Part shown: positions 63,723 through 64,000 of the stretch, piece by piece
Numbering within the stretch: the first letter of the stretch is position 1
Layout of the letters: each line of letters opens with the position of its first letter
Origin: Axinella damicornis
Lineage: Eukaryota > Porifera > Demospongiae > Axinellida > Axinellidae
Length of the DNA: 64,000 nucleotides
NCBI GenBank assembly: GCA_963931865.1
Contig: OZ007513.1
Location: 9,467,412-9,531,411, forward strand
Direction: 5' to 3'
Program-made: the position numbers and the translations under genes
The notes under the pieces: generated by a model
Told to the model about the DNA's origin: nothing
Databases searched by the model: none
The model's input: only the letters and a program-made list of their open reading frames with translations

Positions 63723-64000
63723 CTAAGAAACAAAAGGAGTGACAGAGTAAGCAAATAGGTTGCTATCATAACCATAACAATGCATAATAGGAGAGTGGGC
63801 AATAGCTGACAGCTACAATCGAAAGTACTTATAGTGCAGTACAATGGAGTACCTTAAGGCTACTATTAATTGCAAGCACAAAATTTAGCCATTTGAAGGT
63901 ACTCAGATTTGGCGATTGTTACAAAACCCCATAAGAAAAATGTATCACAGTGCTTTATAGAAGTGAGGTCAGAACTAGCTCTTCCTTGCGTGGTTTTGCC
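63723..64000. other. Gene continues upstream; no feature in last 280 bp
   Basis: Intron-like sequence ahead of the most upstream exon placed. The promoter and first exons are outside the window. Confidence 0.4.

Noticed and set aside
62374..62811. Minus-strand ORF with a long glycine run
   Set aside because: The glycine run is a poly-C homopolymer inside a hAT-like MITE; flanking sequence is transposon, not gene.

Overview
The window is eukaryotic and almost certainly metazoan. It has many short exons with GT/AG junctions, introns packed with decayed transposable elements, and no operon-like gene packing. GC content, TE density and the divergence of the encoded protein suggest a non-bilaterian or early-branching animal such as a sponge. 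That placement is an inference, because no species marker was found.

One gene dominates the window. A single giant minus-strand gene runs from about 63.7 kb down to position 323 and continues past the left edge; its 5' end was not found. I placed about 57 exons totalling roughly 11.4 kb, or about 3,800 residues. Most neighbouring exons join in compatible reading phase. The product is an RNF213/mysterin-like AAA+ giant. From N to C terminus it has a helical region (63.7-57 kb), an AAA1-like region (56.7-52 kb), an AAA2 P-loop GPAGSGKS split between two exons (52.3/48.7 kb), a linker (48.5-46.0 kb), AAA3 with Walker A GETGVGKT and Walker B VFLDEVN (45.9-43.9 kb), AAA4 with GPPGSSKT and VVFMDE (43.8-39.9 kb), and a long alpha-helical shell and C-terminal region (39.9-0.3 kb). 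I found no RING finger and no RZ zinc finger where RNF213 normally carries them, which is the most interesting observation here.

The introns hold several repeat families. (a) MITEs with TAG(T/C)CTCG termini and 9-bp target duplications, at 3.9, 6.4, 11.1 and 13.5 kb; relatives at 3.2, 29-30 and 44.0 kb have no clean duplication. (b) CAG..CTG elements with 5-bp duplications, at 20.5, 47.3, 58.7 and 62.6 kb, with a related copy at 8.1 kb. (c) TTAA-flanked inverted-repeat elements at 19.5, 20.2 and 37.6 kb. (d) Elements ending in ACTCCTGGTAG at 2.5, 4.9 and 12.0 kb. (e) A tRNA-headed SINE at 10.5 and 52.7 kb. (f) A broken Ty3/gypsy-type gag/protease remnant at 34.6-35.9 kb, inside a unit that also carries an 18-copy 41-bp tandem repeat. 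(g) Several other foldback families. One element carries a RecQ-helicase-like fragment. Another, inside the intron that splits AAA2, carries a 231-codon ORF of unknown nature.

No second intact cellular gene, no certain functional tRNA and no rRNA were recognised. The window is best read as about four fifths of one innate-immunity-type AAA+ ATPase gene whose introns have been colonised repeatedly by mobile DNA.
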